This document shows positions 1-8,265 of a stretch of 64,000 nt of DNA, in pieces. The stretch's first letter is position 1, and every line of letters begins with the position of its first letter. The position numbers were made by a program, and so were the translations under genes. The stretch comes from Sphingobium naphthae (GTDB taxonomy: Bacteria > Pseudomonadota > Alphaproteobacteria > Sphingomonadales > Sphingomonadaceae), in assembly GCF_020782235.1 (NCBI RefSeq), contig NZ_JAJGNO010000010.1, positions 62,001-126,000 on the forward strand, given 5' to 3'. Below the pieces are notes generated by a model that saw only the letters and a program-made list of their open reading frames with translations, searched no databases and was not told the DNA's origin.

Positions 1-125
1 GCGGCGACCTGCTCCATAGCTACCGTGCGAAGGACATCGTCTATCGTCAGGGGGGCCGCATTTGCCGTTCCGGAGACCAAAGTGATGGCCATAAAGGCCA
101 GTGAGACGTAAAATGATCTGCGCAT
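1..125 (-). CDS. Partial secreted protein, N-terminal 41 residues only
   Basis: The reverse strand has an ATG at 125 that opens a frame running off the left edge. The visible part starts with a basic n-region, a hydrophobic stretch and a small-residue cleavage site (SGTANAA), so it looks like a Sec signal peptide for an exported protein. The mature start reads PLTIDDVLR. That is reminiscent of the beginning of S9 prolyl-oligopeptidase family enzymes, including the sphingomonad lasso-peptide isopeptidases, but 41 residues are too few to decide. TolC-like outer membrane proteins start in a similar way and are an alternative. It lies left of the recombinase operon on the same strand, so it could be cargo of that island. 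Confidence 0.45.
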   Translation of the reverse strand, partial: MRRSFYVSLAFMAITLVSGTANAAPLTIDDVLRTVAMEQVA

Positions 126-244
126 GCCCCAACTTTGATCCCAGCAGTGAATATGGCCTATCAATAGAGGCGCCTATCTTTTTAAAGGCAAGATTTTCGG
201 CTTGTTGCCACCGAGCCGGATGTCACCACTACAGATCGCAACGG

Positions 245-706
245 TCACTGTGCCGGCGGTGATTTCAACATAACGATATTTGCGTCACTGCCCCTTTTCG
301 AAGAAAGCCGTTCATAAGCTTGGCGCCAACGCGCCGCGTCGCGCTCGGCATTCACGCGAGCATGAAAGTGCCCGGCAGCTTCGGCCAACGCCATCTTGAG
401 TTGCTTCCGGGTCTCGGAAAGTTCGGCTCGTAAATCGATGATGGTAGTTGCTGTCCCACGCGAAGCATGAGGTTTTGCCAGCTCCATCAGGCGGTGCTTG
501 ACGGTTGGATAGGTGGTATCTCTCGTTGCGATCAATGTCCGAGACCGGCCAGCCTCGAGCGCCACATTCGAAATGTTGATCGCAAGCCTGCCAGTCTCCT
601 CTTTCCTTTTCTTAAGCGCCGGATGGGTCGGTCTGCCGCTCACCAAGCGTTCGATTGCCATCAAGAAATCGGTTTCGATCTCTGCTCGTCTCCTATTCTC
701 TGCCAT
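245..706 (-). CDS. ginD: GinD-like small helical protein of a GInt recombinase module
   Basis: This 153-residue protein follows the third recombinase and starts with an ATG inside its last codons (14-base overlap). That is the position of ginD in the four-gene ginABCD operon of GInt islands, and of the small TnpC-type protein in Tn554-like elements. The first half has a short segment around AINISNVALEAGRSRTLI that could be a helix-turn-helix. The middle, from about residue 90, is rich in E, R, A and Q and looks like a coiled coil. GInt ginD is known to be needed for recombination but its biochemistry is unknown. A longer frame exists upstream to 775, but the ATG at 706 fits the operon better. 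The assignment rests on context plus overall form. Confidence 0.65.
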   Translation of the reverse strand: MAENRRRAEIETDFLMAIERLVSGRPTHPALKKRKEETGRLAINISNVALEAGRSRTLIATRDTTYPTVKHRLMELAKPHASRGTATTIIDLRAELSETRKQLKMALAEAAGHFHARVNAERDAARWRQAYERLSSKRGSDANIVMLKSPPAQ

Positions 707-2840
707 CCACCGCCTCCATATCGACGCGTGCTTCCAGCGCACCGATGTCAGCGCCAATCGCAACAAGTAGCGCACGGGCTTGGGCAGCTCGATCGCCGAT
801 GACCCGGAACGTGTCGCCGTTACCTGCGCGTACCGCGGCTCGGAAAGCCGTCATGTTGGCGAGGAAGCGATCCTCCCAGAAAGTACGGTGTTTTGAATCT
901 ATTACGAAGGATGGGCAGCCGGCGCACACGCCGGGCTCCCGTGTCTCATAGTTCGGCTCTTTATTCAGCCAGGAAGATGTGCCGGCGAGTTGGTGGCATC
1001 TCATCGCCTGCGGAACAAGGGGGAGGCATTTGCCATGGGGTGCGAACCACAGCCTGATATCATATTCGAACACGAGAGAGATTGCATTGCGCCACCCTTC
1101 GCCTCCGCCTCGGACGCCTATTTTGGTGCGCAATTCTTCAATCGAGGCCTGAAGTTGGTCGCCCATGCGCCCGGATACCAGCGTTTTGCCGGTGGCAAGT
1201 TCGTACAGGAGAAGCGCGGTATGTTGGCGCTGCGTCGTGGACAGCGGCTCAATCTGCAGAAGATTGGTGCCCCAGTAATGCCCTTCGGTCATCGCCTGGC
1301 TGATATGGTGAAAATGCATTTGCACTGCCGGAAGGAGGCGAGGATCAACACTCAGGGCGAAGTTTGCATAGAATTTTCTGAATTGGTGGCTGCGAATGCA
1401 GCGGCCGTTGGTGTTCTTGTACGGGACAAGGTCATTATCTTCGGCCGGATGCTCCGATTGGTTGGGGAGTGAAGTGAAATCTACCCACTCTTCGACAAAA
1501 TCACGCATACCTTTCAGAAGGGACATGGATCGAATTTGGGCTACAGATGCCGACCTGACCGGCAACCCTCTGAGGTTCGTGAATTGTACCAGGAGGCGAT
1601 CGGACCGAAGCATCTGCCGGTAGCGTGCAAGTAACTGATCCAAAATGATGATTGCCCGGACCGGCAGCGGCAAATCGGACGCCCCCTTCGGTCGCATTCC
1701 AGCAAGCCAGTCGACTTCTCTAGGGGTGTCCTCCATCTTCGAGATAACAGTCCGGATCAGGAAAATCTCGTTCAACCCAGTGAAGCTGGGTACGACGCGC
1801 ACGCAACGCGGCAAGCCAGATTGGTCATCCATTCCAGCAGGAAGCCCACAAATCTCAGATATCCGCATGCCGGTGCCTGCTTGAATGGTGATCGCTGCCG
1901 CATTGCGTACGGCCAAGAGCAATTGCCTGAAGCGTTGTGCCGGGTAGATGAGTTCTCCGCGTTCGTTCGTGATGATCTCCAATCGATCGTGCCAAGGCTC
2001 TCCTGTTTGGGGATTCCTGCTGAATATGAAGGCCTTCAAGGCTTCGCCTCGAAGTTCCTTTTTATACACCTCGGACGTTCCGGGACCGGTGTGATGATCG
2101 GTCGGTTCGCGATCATTGATGGCATCGCATTGAGCCTGCAGTCTCAGGACGTCATCTGTGGGTTGGCCCAGGAAATCAGCGGCCCTGTTGAGAACAGGAA
2201 TGGCAATCTCGTCAGGCAGCGGCATCGTGTATCCGTCCGCCCTCGCAGTAACCTCCCTAGCCATCTCGATGGCGCCTCGCCCTCCCCATGGAATCTGCGG
2301 CATCGGAGCGATGCCTGCCGCGGAAAGTTCCCCACGCTGCTGCCACAATGCGATTATGGGCCGAAGACGAAGGTTAGCCTGGGCTTGACTTAGGTCATCG
2401 CCGTCGGAGTCTTCGGCAAGGGAGTAAGCGAGGTCGTCACGATATGATGCGAGCGCTGCAGGATCGAGCTGATCCGGTTTGTCATAGCTGTTTTGAACCA
2501 ACCAGGATGCCAAGTAACGTAGCCCGGTTGAGGTGGTCGACGCAGAACCCGGTGAGAGAGGTTGAGCATTGTTACCGGGCGAAGCAAAGAGCGACCATGC
2601 GAGACGACGCAGCCAGTCGAGCAGGTTGTTATGATGTTCGTCCAGCAGATTGCGACCATCAGGGAGGATCAGATCCCAAGAGAGCATGCTTGCCGACGAA
2701 GGGGCGCCAGGCACCGGATTGTCGAAGAACCAGCGAGCATCACCCCATTTGCTCGACGGGGATACTGGCGCATCGCGAAGATCTGCATCATGGCGCAGGT
2801 GGAGCCTGGAGTTGCTCGACAGGGTCGCGAAGGCCGTCAT
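693..2840 (-). CDS. ginC: Large tyrosine recombinase, third of the trio (GinC-like)
   Basis: This 715-residue protein is the third of three consecutive recombinases. The catalytic part carries the tyrosine recombinase set: an arginine in GTGMRISEICG, HQFR for the H-x-x-R pair, a histidine in the HFHHIS segment and a tyrosine in EGHYWG. It is far longer than phage integrases (about 350-400 residues), as expected for GInt recombinases. A cysteine-rich tail (ETREPGVCAGCPSF) may bind metal. The ATG at 2840 shares ATGA with the stop of the gene before it, which argues for translational coupling and against the longer frame to 3068. It probably acts with the other two on the island ends during excision and integration. 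Confidence 0.8.
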   Translation of the reverse strand: MTAFATLSSNSRLHLRHDADLRDAPVSPSSKWGDARWFFDNPVPGAPSSASMLSWDLILPDGRNLLDEHHNNLLDWLRRLAWSLFASPGNNAQPLSPGSASTTSTGLRYLASWLVQNSYDKPDQLDPAALASYRDDLAYSLAEDSDGDDLSQAQANLRLRPIIALWQQRGELSAAGIAPMPQIPWGGRGAIEMAREVTARADGYTMPLPDEIAIPVLNRAADFLGQPTDDVLRLQAQCDAINDREPTDHHTGPGTSEVYKKELRGEALKAFIFSRNPQTGEPWHDRLEIITNERGELIYPAQRFRQLLLAVRNAAAITIQAGTGMRISEICGLPAGMDDQSGLPRCVRVVPSFTGLNEIFLIRTVISKMEDTPREVDWLAGMRPKGASDLPLPVRAIIILDQLLARYRQMLRSDRLLVQFTNLRGLPVRSASVAQIRSMSLLKGMRDFVEEWVDFTSLPNQSEHPAEDNDLVPYKNTNGRCIRSHQFRKFYANFALSVDPRLLPAVQMHFHHISQAMTEGHYWGTNLLQIEPLSTTQRQHTALLLYELATGKTLVSGRMGDQLQASIEELRTKIGVRGGGEGWRNAISLVFEYDIRLWFAPHGKCLPLVPQAMRCHQLAGTSSWLNKEPNYETREPGVCAGCPSFVIDSKHRTFWEDRFLANMTAFRAAVRAGNGDTFRVIGDRAAQARALLVAIGADIGALEARVDMEAVDGRE

Positions 2841-4675
2841 CCGACGGTGGGTAGCTTGACGTTCAGCCGCGAGGCTGTCGCGGCGATCACAGGGTCGACA
2901 AATTGCAGCAGAGCGTCGACATCTAGGAGGATCGGCGCCCAACGGGCGACCCAGGCCTTTGGTCCAACACTTGGCTGGGCCGCATATATCGCCTGACGCA
3001 GCCCCTGGTACAGCGCCACATTGGCAGCCTTCCCAATTTCTGCCGCAGCTAATGGGCAGCTGGGGCAATGGCCATAAGCATTACACAATCGCCCACGGCG
3101 CTGCCCAGGCAGTGGGCTGTCCATAGGGTCAAGGCAGATGAAGCCGGGCGTTGCCGCGCCGCGATCCATCGCGGGTGCAAGCAATCTTGAGCGCGGGTCG
3201 ATAACACCATGAGTCTCACGCCATCGTTCACGTGCAAGGAAAACTTCTCCAAGTCGCTCATTATACCGCTGGATTGTACCGTTAGAGGTATAGTGGCGCC
3301 AGAGGGTCTGCGGATCTTGCTGTTGACCAACCGCGCGTGCAGCGAGGATATCACCGGTTGTCACCTGTATCTCATCGAGAATGGTCGGGCGAATTTGGGC
3401 CAGATAGAACGGTTCCAACCCATGGTCCTTGATAAAACTGCGCAAGGCGAGGCGCCATTTTGAATCCTGGGTATCGCGGTCGTCGCGACCGAAGGAGGTT
3501 ACGCGCTTGTCGCCGCGCTCTGGTACGAACAGAAAGACATGATCCTCATCGCGTGGGTCAGTAATGTGTGGACGCAGACGTTCGGTCAGACGTCTCAGGA
3601 GGTCGAAAAGCTGGGCGGCATTAGTACCGTCTCCGGCAGTCGCATCCAATGTTGCGACCGGATCAGTGGCAGCCCTGGGTTTGCTCCCGACAATCCGAAC
3701 GAACTGCTGCCCAAACCGATTCCCGAATGCAATATTGGACCATTCGAGGCTTAAGATCGTGTCGCTGTTGAACGCGGTCGCGACAGACAGGAGCAGAACG
3801 AAAGGAACGAGGTCGCGGCCGCTGGCGTAGAAATAGCCTGCGGTCTCTTCGCGGCCAAGAATCCGAGCAGCGTTCCCAATAGCTGTGTCATGTCGACGGA
3901 TAACTTGAAAGTTCGGTATAACTCCCGGGTACATGCACTCCAATGCGGCGAGGCACAGGCCCTGGTCTTTCCGGTATGAGCCGCCGAGACAAAGAGCTTC
4001 TCTTCCCTTGGCGAGGAGATGTTCTCCTCGCTGCAGCCGCCCTGCAATCGCAAATACCTCCCCTTCGGCAGCCGAAATGATCCGAGCGAGATGATCCTTG
4101 GAAAGCCGGGGCCTCGGGCTGGTCTTGCGCGTTCGACCGACCCACAGGTTTCTCGGCACGTCGGCGATCACCCCTTGCGCATGCAAACCCCAGCCCGGAT
4201 CATCCCGTAAGGCTTCCACGATTGCGATCAATGCGTAGAAACGAGCGGATCTCACTGAAGGTTGGAGGAGATTCCCGTGCCGGCTAGCTTCGTCGCTGTT
4301 CAGCCATGAGATAAAGGTCAGCATCAGGGATTTATCGAAATCAGCCAGTGTAAGATCGGCCCGTCCCGTTTGCTGGAGGAATCCGAACCACCCCACGGCT
4401 AAGTCGCGCTTTCGATGAATCTTCGTTTTATCAGCGTGTGAAGCACCCCAAAGGCGGAACCCGTGAGTGATGGGTTCGATCAATCGGGGATGATTGTTGA
4501 GAAAATCTAGTTCAATGGAAAGCGGAGGCAATCCGGCGCGCGGAAAGGTGACGATGGTCTTAGCCGATGAAGGTGCCGGAAGATTGCGCCGCCCTTCGAA
4601 TGGAACGAGGCTGCCGGGGGCTTCTGCCTGCTTGCGCAACAACGCTGCAATCGATGGAGTGCGAGGGCTTCTCAA
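2837..4675 (-). CDS. ginB: Large tyrosine-recombinase-like protein, second of the trio (GinB-like)
   Basis: This is a 612-residue protein, close in size to TnpB of Tn554. The most likely start is a TTG at 4675 that overlaps the previous stop as TTGA, with GGGGA seven bases upstream. The longer frame to 4807 would overlap the first recombinase by 135 bases. The fold looks like a tyrosine recombinase, with an N-terminal SAM-like part, a C-terminal domain and a tyrosine in LWRHYTS. However, the first arginine box reads TAFNSDTILSL, with N where R is expected, and the H-x-x-R box reads AQIR. The active site is therefore degenerate. A cysteine cluster (CNAYGHCPSCPL) near the C-terminus may bind zinc. 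Confidence 0.75.
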   Translation of the reverse strand: MRSPRTPSIAALLRKQAEAPGSLVPFEGRRNLPAPSSAKTIVTFPRAGLPPLSIELDFLNNHPRLIEPITHGFRLWGASHADKTKIHRKRDLAVGWFGFLQQTGRADLTLADFDKSLMLTFISWLNSDEASRHGNLLQPSVRSARFYALIAIVEALRDDPGWGLHAQGVIADVPRNLWVGRTRKTSPRPRLSKDHLARIISAAEGEVFAIAGRLQRGEHLLAKGREALCLGGSYRKDQGLCLAALECMYPGVIPNFQVIRRHDTAIGNAARILGREETAGYFYASGRDLVPFVLLLSVATAFNSDTILSLEWSNIAFGNRFGQQFVRIVGSKPRAATDPVATLDATAGDGTNAAQLFDLLRRLTERLRPHITDPRDEDHVFLFVPERGDKRVTSFGRDDRDTQDSKWRLALRSFIKDHGLEPFYLAQIRPTILDEIQVTTGDILAARAVGQQQDPQTLWRHYTSNGTIQRYNERLGEVFLARERWRETHGVIDPRSRLLAPAMDRGAATPGFICLDPMDSPLPGQRRGRLCNAYGHCPSCPLAAAEIGKAANVALYQGLRQAIYAAQPSVGPKAWVARWAPILLDVDALLQFVDPVIAATASRLNVKLPTVG

Positions 4676-5964
4676 GGTTCGATCCCCAGCAATCGCCGAG
4701 CGTCGAAAAAATGTCCGTGCTGGCCAAATATCTCGACAAATGAGAGATAGGTGTTGATCGTCGTTGTCAGCTGCGCGTGACCAAGTTGGGCTTGAATCTT
4801 CTTCCACGGTTCAGGATTACCGTTCCGCTTCTCGAACCAATAGGTGAGCACAGCATAGGTATGTCGAAGATCGTGGACACAGTGACTGGCCCTCTCGCGT
4901 ACGAATATCTGGCCCGTTCCTGGATCGGTGACGTTCTCCTTTAGTATCAGGTTGGTACGAAGGCATGCCTCCTCGATCACCTGCTGGAAACGCCGGTGAG
5001 ATATCGGGCGACCTGGCGCATTGGCTTCCAGCCCAGACAGGAAAAGATTTGGAGGTTCGGCAGCGCAGTTTTCTCGGGCAAGAAGAGCAGCAGCGCGCTC
5101 TGTCGTAATGTACGTCAAAGCATCGAGGACGAGCCAGTTCGGAACGGCCACCATCCGCCTCTTGCGCCCTTTACCGATGATGGACAGAGGCTGCTCAGCG
5201 GCGGGTGCCGCTCTATCCGGTCGCATGCTTTCAATCTGATAATGGGTGAGTTGATGGATCTCGTCGTTACGAAGGCCAACAAACAGGCCGAAATCGCCAA
5301 TCAGTCTGTCACGACATGGACGTGGATCAGATACTTGCTCCGTTGCCCGCGGCCCCAGAGCCTGCAGAAATGCGGGAATCTCCGCCGCCATGAAAGGGCG
5401 TATCGTCGATTTGTGGGGGCGCCGCTTCGGTGCGAGATCAGTCCAGTACCGGGGTCGATCAACTCGACCGAGATGCGACAATGCCGAACGATCCAGTGGC
5501 GGCCGGAAAGGTGACCATGTCGAGAGCTGGCGTATGGAGGCGTCGCTGTGCCACCCCCATTCAAATGACCGCTCATAGAATGCCGCGATCACAGACATAC
5601 GGTTCGCAATGGTTCCAGCTGCATATGGACGCTTGGTCAAGGGCGAGACACCGGTCTCATACATCTCGCGATAGGCAACGAGTTCCGGGCGGCCAGCAAT
5701 GTGCAGATCCGGAATGCCGAGATCAGCAAGGAACTCGATCCAGCTCGCCATAGCGAATGCAGCATCACGCCAAGTATGTGGTGACGCTCTACGCCCACTC
5801 TCAACATAGTGACGGCGGATGAAGAAGGTCGGGAACTCGAGCAGGCGTAAGGTCTGGGCGTCAAATAGGGCCGGTTCTCCCTTCTTGAGGCCGTATGCCG
5901 CCGGCCCGTTCAGAAAAACGAGCACATCCTTCGGCAAAGACGCAAGGCTGAGACGGCTCTCCAA
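4672..5964 (-). CDS. ginA: Tyrosine recombinase, first of the trio (GinA-like)
   Basis: This 430-residue site-specific recombinase opens the four-gene recombinase operon. The complete catalytic set is visible: R232 in GLRNDEI, a basic K-rich beta hairpin at about 264-270, H364 and R367 in HDLRHTY, H396 in LGHAQ and the nucleophile Y406 in INTYLSF. The N-terminal 180 residues contain a core-binding (SAM-like) region. The start is a TTG at 5964 preceded by AAGGGGG. Four overlapping genes in the order ginA, ginB, ginC, ginD define GInt islands (Bardaji et al. 2017). Tn554-like elements have only two recombinases plus TnpC, and RIT elements have three short ones, so GInt is the best fit. Confidence 0.85.
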   Translation of the reverse strand: MESRLSLASLPKDVLVFLNGPAAYGLKKGEPALFDAQTLRLLEFPTFFIRRHYVESGRRASPHTWRDAAFAMASWIEFLADLGIPDLHIAGRPELVAYREMYETGVSPLTKRPYAAGTIANRMSVIAAFYERSFEWGWHSDASIRQLSTWSPFRPPLDRSALSHLGRVDRPRYWTDLAPKRRPHKSTIRPFMAAEIPAFLQALGPRATEQVSDPRPCRDRLIGDFGLFVGLRNDEIHQLTHYQIESMRPDRAAPAAEQPLSIIGKGRKRRMVAVPNWLVLDALTYITTERAAALLARENCAAEPPNLFLSGLEANAPGRPISHRRFQQVIEEACLRTNLILKENVTDPGTGQIFVRERASHCVHDLRHTYAVLTYWFEKRNGNPEPWKKIQAQLGHAQLTTTINTYLSFVEIFGQHGHFFDARRLLGIEP

Positions 5965-6090
5965 GTGGCACCCCCTTCGCGTGTAGCCAGATTACCCGGA
6001 TACCTCGTCCGGCGAAATGCGCTTGCTGTCAGCCGGTCTCAGGCCGCCGCGAAACGCACACCAGAGGGATCACTTCATATTTTCTCGAGC
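5965..6090. other. Probable island border and recombinase target junction
   Basis: The 110 bases between ginA and the truncated PAPS-reductase-like gene hold no gene. They probably contain the island end. Two related segments, GCGAAATGCGC (6012-6022) and GCGAAACGCAC (6049-6059), lie about 37 bases apart in direct orientation and could be recombinase-binding arms. The gene at 6075 loses its family similarity at its last residues, so crossover most likely falls near 6075-6090. No second copy of the border is visible because the other island end is outside the window. The exact attachment core cannot be fixed from one end. Confidence 0.4.
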
Positions 6091-6380
6091 AGCGAAAAAT
6101 AGGGCGGCCAGTGCTTGAACCGTTTGGGCACATAGCGAACGACCTCGTAGGGGATCCCTCGCTGGGCCATCCAGGCGGCGATCATCGCCTGATACTCGTA
6201 GGTTTCCGGCTTTTCAGTGCCGGTGTCAGCGGTCAGGACGAGATCAGGTAAGGAGCCGCGCGCCTCGAGCTCGACAAGAATAGCCGTGCTGTCGACGCCG
6301 ACGCCATAAGCAAGCACCGTCGGGCCACGCCGGGAAAAATCAATGCGATCGATGATGCGCTGAGCTGCAGGATCGCTCAT
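6075..6380 (-). pseudogene. Truncated PAPS-reductase-family (PP-loop) protein
   Basis: Only 101 residues remain. They begin with a normal start and contain the PP-loop YGVGVDSTA (about residues 24-32), the motif that binds the pyrophosphate of ATP or PAPS in phosphoadenosine-phosphosulfate reductase and DndC-like proteins, followed by LTADTGTEKPET. Intact relatives are roughly 250-350 residues long. Here the frame stops right after YFSLLEKI, next to the recombinase operon. The simplest reading is that the island integrated into this gene and removed its C-terminal part to the far side. The protein is probably inactive. A short stand-alone form cannot be excluded. Confidence 0.6.
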
Positions 6381-6457
6381 GCATGCCTCCGTGGTAGAAT
6401 GGGATGCGAGGGGCGCCTGGAGATGTTGGCCAGACGCCGCCTTGGTGCGTCAGCGAG

Positions 6458-7099
6458 TCAGGCAACCAGAGCCATGGGTTCTGCCGCAGGGGTCAAGGTC
6501 AGCTCTCGCCGCAATCTTGCGGCAAACCGTGCCGGGTCGAGCAGATTGATGAGCGGTGCCCGCCGGTCGCGATCACCCCAATGGTCATCCCGGCCTCGGA
6601 CCCGGCAGTAGGTCACTTCCTCGCCGGGAAACACGATATCGAGCGACAGGCGGACCCTGAGCTCGTCCCCGTGGAGAATGATTTCACCCGACTGCGCCAG
6701 CGTACCGCGCCTCGCGGTGAGGGTGTATCCCGAGTCCGGCAATCCCAGCGCATCCGCGAGGGCGCGGAGCGCCACCCGCCCCTCTCGATGGAAGGCCCGT
6801 TTCGCGGCCTCGTCATTCGCCACCCCACGATAGGCGAGCGTCGGCAGAGCTGGGACAAGGCGCAACCGATCGATCGCGGCCTCGCACTGTTCCTGCAGGG
6901 CATCGATATCCGGAGCAGAGGCGCAGACCGAGTGGAAGTGCCGCACCAGCAGGATAACGGCAGGATCGCTTTCAATAGCGCAACCCGCATTGCGGGCGTC
7001 GGTGATCGCGGCCTGCACCGCGTGCAACGTGGCTGGAATTGTGGTGAGCGCGCTCGGGTCGAGCGCCTGCTGAAAGCGGTAGGCGACGTCATAGGTCAT
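6458..7099 (-). CDS. Conserved hypothetical protein, 213 residues
   Basis: No function is recognised. The protein is soluble, with no signal peptide or membrane segment. The first half is mostly helical and contains CEAAIDRLR and LPTLAYRGVAN. The second half looks beta-rich (IILHGDELRVRLSLDI). It sits just upstream of the truncated PP-loop gene in the same direction, with 77 bases between, so the two probably formed one transcription unit. A purine-rich tract, AAAAAGGGGAGGGGG, lies about 45 bases before its start and recurs upstream of other backbone genes. Homologues would be expected on other sphingomonad plasmids, but that is inference. Confidence 0.6.
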   Translation of the reverse strand: MTYDVAYRFQQALDPSALTTIPATLHAVQAAITDARNAGCAIESDPAVILLVRHFHSVCASAPDIDALQEQCEAAIDRLRLVPALPTLAYRGVANDEAAKRAFHREGRVALRALADALGLPDSGYTLTARRGTLAQSGEIILHGDELRVRLSLDIVFPGEEVTYCRVRGRDDHWGDRDRRAPLINLLDPARFAARLRRELTLTPAAEPMALVA

Positions 7100-7287
7100 C
7101 GGGCATCTCCGGCTTCAAGCTCCCATCGAGCTCGACCGGCCTCTTCCCCCTCCCCTTTTTCCCCGACGCGCCGGTGCGTTGCCATCGCCGCTGGGGTTGC
7201 CCTTGAAACGACACGTGGAGCCGCCATAAATTTGTTTCGTTCGCGCGGCGGTGCCGCTCGCTGAACCCGTCGCCGGAGATCGAGAGA

Positions 7288-7728
7288 ATGGAGTTTGAAG
7301 AGTTAGGGTCCAGGGCAGAGCTGGCCGAACTGGAGGCCGAGCTTAATCGCGAGCGCTGCCAGCCCGATAGCAAGGTGGCGATATGCGACCTTGGTGCGTC
7401 AGACGACCTAAATCCACGGTACTTCGTCGCGCGGATCGACGGAAGGCATGCCGGCGGAGCGACCTTCACTCAGACTGATGACGGGGGTTGCGAGCTTCAC
7501 AAGCTTTACGTCCATCCGGCGTTTCGCCAGCGCGGCGTGGGCGCGGCGCTGGCCGAAAAGGTAATGAAGATCGCCTCCGAGCTGAACTATCCGGAAATCG
7601 ACATCGAGATGTCAGGCGACAGTCTCGAATTCTGGGATCGATGGGTTGGAGAGCGGCCTTTTGAATATCACGGCACCCGTCAATTCTCGGTGATCCTGAA
7701 ACCCGGTGGACCCTCAACGGAGGGTTGA
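7288..7728 (+). CDS. GNAT-family N-acetyltransferase
   Basis: This 146-residue protein has the GNAT core: YFVARIDGRHAGGA (strands 2-3), LHKLYVHPAFRQRGVGAAL with the acetyl-CoA binding signature R-Q-R-G-V-G near residues 75-80, and a C-terminal ILNP-like end (RQFSVILK). The length is typical of the family. GNAT enzymes move an acetyl group from acetyl-CoA to an amine. The substrate cannot be told from sequence and could be a small molecule, a peptide or a protein. The gene is divergent from the 213-residue gene and followed 48 bases later by another plus-strand gene. No toxin-type RHH partner is visible next to it, so a TacT-type toxin role is unlikely. Confidence 0.8.
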   Translation: MEFEELGSRAELAELEAELNRERCQPDSKVAICDLGASDDLNPRYFVARIDGRHAGGATFTQTDDGGCELHKLYVHPAFRQRGVGAALAEKVMKIASELNYPEIDIEMSGDSLEFWDRWVGERPFEYHGTRQFSVILKPGGPSTEG

Positions 7729-7776
7729 CCGGTCAGCTTTGTTCACGTTACGTTCAATTCGAACGGAGTGATTCCC

Positions 7777-8265
7777 ATGAAAGCTACGATCTTCCACGAC
7801 CATTTCGACCTTGATGTAACCCTGCGGGATGCTTCGCTGGATCCCCACACGCGCCCGACCCGCCGCATGATCGCCGGAGCCTCGCTTGGCATGTGTGTCG
7901 AAGACGCATATTTCTCGGTTCGGGAGCTGCGTGAGGCCGTCCAGTGGGTGCATGAAGGCGAGATTGCTGGGAAGAAGCGTCTGGCCGCCATTTTGGGGAA
8001 CGATGGTGCCGACGATTTTCAGCGCTGCATCTACTACTGCCTGGCCGGACGCGGCGTCGTCGCCATGCTGGACGATCTGATGTGGCTCGAGGATTTGCTG
8101 GAACGGCGAGGCCGGGTTGCCGGCAAGCTGATGCGGGCAAAGGGTCGCGCCATGCCGCTGATCGATCCTTATGTGTCCAAGGAGCCCGACGGACCCGTCG
8201 GCCGAATTGACGCCGATTTCAGGCAGGGCCCGTCCTGGTATCTGGACCCTTCCCTCGCCGACTGA
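7777..8265 (+). CDS. Hypothetical protein, 162 residues
   Basis: I do not recognise this protein. The ATG at 7777 has GGAG eight bases upstream and is preferred to the GTG at 7768. The sequence is soluble and mixed alpha/beta, with two helical stretches around FQRCIYYCLAGRGVV and LMWLEDLLERRGRV. The N-terminus (KATIFHDHFDLDVTL) looks like paired strands. It is downstream of the acetyltransferase and may be cotranscribed with it. Its last 47 bases overlap the 3' end of the convergent nuclease gene, which suggests a compact plasmid region rather than a non-coding frame. Confidence 0.55.
   Translation: MKATIFHDHFDLDVTLRDASLDPHTRPTRRMIAGASLGMCVEDAYFSVRELREAVQWVHEGEIAGKKRLAAILGNDGADDFQRCIYYCLAGRGVVAMLDDLMWLEDLLERRGRVAGKLMRAKGRAMPLIDPYVSKEPDGPVGRIDADFRQGPSWYLDPSLAD

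Noticed and set aside
693..3068. Longer version of the third recombinase starting at 3068
   Set aside because: The extra 76 residues are cysteine/arginine-rich and would overlap the second recombinase. The ATGA overlap at 2840 gives a natural start.
7288..7728. GNAT protein as a TacT-type toxin
   Set aside because: No RHH antitoxin gene is adjacent, and the neighbours are not toxin-antitoxin-like.
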